A DNA stretch of 24,943 nt, taken from JAAZGD01 sp964383845. Lineage in GTDB: Bacteria; Bacillota; Clostridia; Peptostreptococcales; Anaerovoracaceae. Position numbers and translations under genes: made by a program. Under the pieces are notes generated by a model. The model made no database searches. It was not told the origin of the DNA and saw nothing but the letters and a program-made list of their open reading frames with translations. Location: positions 1 through 24,943 of the forward strand of contig CAYLIF010000024.1 of assembly GCA_964383845.1 (NCBI GenBank), written 5' to 3'. Shown in pieces: positions 24,721 to 24,943 of the stretch (position 1 is its first letter; every line of letters starts with the position of its first letter).

Positions 24721-24805
24721 TTAAATTATCTACTTTTAAATAATATACTATTTTCCCGCCTTTTGCACGTGATTTATCAAAATTCACTAAAAATCTACAT
24801 TTAAA

Positions 24806-24821
24806 TTGTGTATTTACACAA
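24806..24821. promoter_or_regulatory. Palindromic operator candidate upstream of the threonine ammonia-lyase
   Basis: TTGTGTA-TT-TACACAA is a perfect 7+2+7 inverted repeat, 100 bases upstream of the enzyme start. On the minus strand it overlaps a weak -35-like TTGTGT with a TAGATT 18 bases on. A dimeric regulator could bind here; I cannot name it. Confidence 0.45.
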
Positions 24822-24826
24822 TAAGA

Positions 24827-24858
24827 AAGGACCTGCAACAAAAATGTTGCAAGTCCTT
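24827..24858 (-). terminator. Terminator of tRNA-Ser
   Basis: Reading leftward, AAGGAC-T-TGCAAC pairs with GTTGCA-G-GTCCTT over 13 pairs including one U-G pair, with loop ATTTTT, followed by TCTTATT. It begins directly after the tRNA CCA end. Confidence 0.85.
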
Positions 24859-24859
24859 A

Positions 24860-24943
24860 TGGCGGAGAGAGTGGGATTCGAACCCACGTGGGATTTCTCC
24901 CAAACTGATTTCGAGTCAGCCCCGTTATGACCACTTCGATACC
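24860..24943 (-). tRNA. tRNA-Ser (anticodon CGA), 5' end cut by the window
   Basis: Read leftward, the anticodon stem GCTGA/TCAGT encloses the loop CTCGAAA, giving anticodon CGA (serine, codon UCG). A long variable arm (GGGA-GAAA-TCCC) is the class II feature of tRNA-Ser. The T arm GTGGG-TTCGAAT-CCCAC, the acceptor 3' strand TCTCTCC, the discriminator G and an encoded CCA end at 24860 are all present. About five bases of the 5' acceptor strand lie beyond the window edge. Confidence 0.95.

Noticed and set aside
24707..24841. Start of the threonine ammonia-lyase at TTG 24841
   Set aside because: This start lies inside the tRNA terminator hairpin, has no binding site, and adds 45 residues that do not look like the family; the perfect AGGAGG at 24720-24715 points to a start near 24706.
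1..24943. CRISPR arrays, insertion sequences, prophage, toxin-antitoxin or defence genes
   Set aside because: I found no regular spaced repeats, transposase or integrase motifs, attachment-site duplications or defence domains; every long open frame is explained by a housekeeping or metabolic family.

Overview
The window reads as a chromosomal segment from a low-GC, Gram-positive anaerobe of the Clostridia type. I base this on the A/T-rich codon use, strong AGGAGG-type ribosome binding sites, a perfect CIRCE element ahead of hrcA-grpE-dnaK-dnaJ, and the Firmicutes neighbourhood rpsT / lepA-hemW / hrcA-grpE-dnaK-dnaJ-prmA-rsmE-mtaB / rpsU-yqeY. The species cannot be named from the sequence. I see no insertion sequence, prophage, CRISPR array or toxin-antitoxin pair; this is a core region with a few lineage-specific insertions and losses.

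Layout. (1) 1-3839: a promoter at 148-176 drives argG-argH (last two steps of arginine synthesis) and the rRNA/tRNA methyltransferase gene rlmN, which overlap or touch. (2) 3894-7928: a mixed same-strand run of an uncharacterised small P-loop protein, an omega-amidase-like Nit2 hydrolase, an orphan BMP-family nucleoside-binding lipoprotein, a YitT-type membrane protein and the purine nucleoside phosphorylase deoD. It ends at a two-way terminator (7944-7974) shared with convergent rpsT. (3) 8026-13017: rpsT (minus) and lepA-hemW (plus) leave from back-to-back promoters, and glpK follows hemW. (4) 13083-21163: the HrcA/CIRCE-controlled heat-shock operon hrcA-grpE-dnaK-dnaJ, continuing into prmA, rsmE and mtaB. 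(5) 21184-22328: a HIT protein, then rpsU-yqeY from its own strong promoter, closed by a terminator. (6) 22365-24943: a LysE/ArgO-type exporter, a DUF134 (UPF0251) regulator-like protein, then on the minus strand a catabolic-type threonine ammonia-lyase with an ACT domain, and a tRNA-Ser(CGA) cut by the window end.

How the genes work together. The centre is a protein-synthesis and protein-quality block: ribosomal proteins S20 and S21, LepA, chaperones with their repressor, and modification enzymes for ribosomal protein L11 (PrmA), 16S rRNA (RsmE), tRNA (MtaB) and 23S rRNA/tRNA (RlmN). The flanks carry amino-acid and nucleoside metabolism.

No clearly new multi-gene system is visible. The points most worth checking are an apparent ATT start codon for the threonine ammonia-lyase, a GlpK that lacks the histidine phosphorylated by the PTS in other Firmicutes and sits between hemW and hrcA, the absence of gpr/spoIIP between rpsT and lepA, the conserved but unexplained small P-loop protein, and a long hairpin without a T-run between dnaK and dnaJ.
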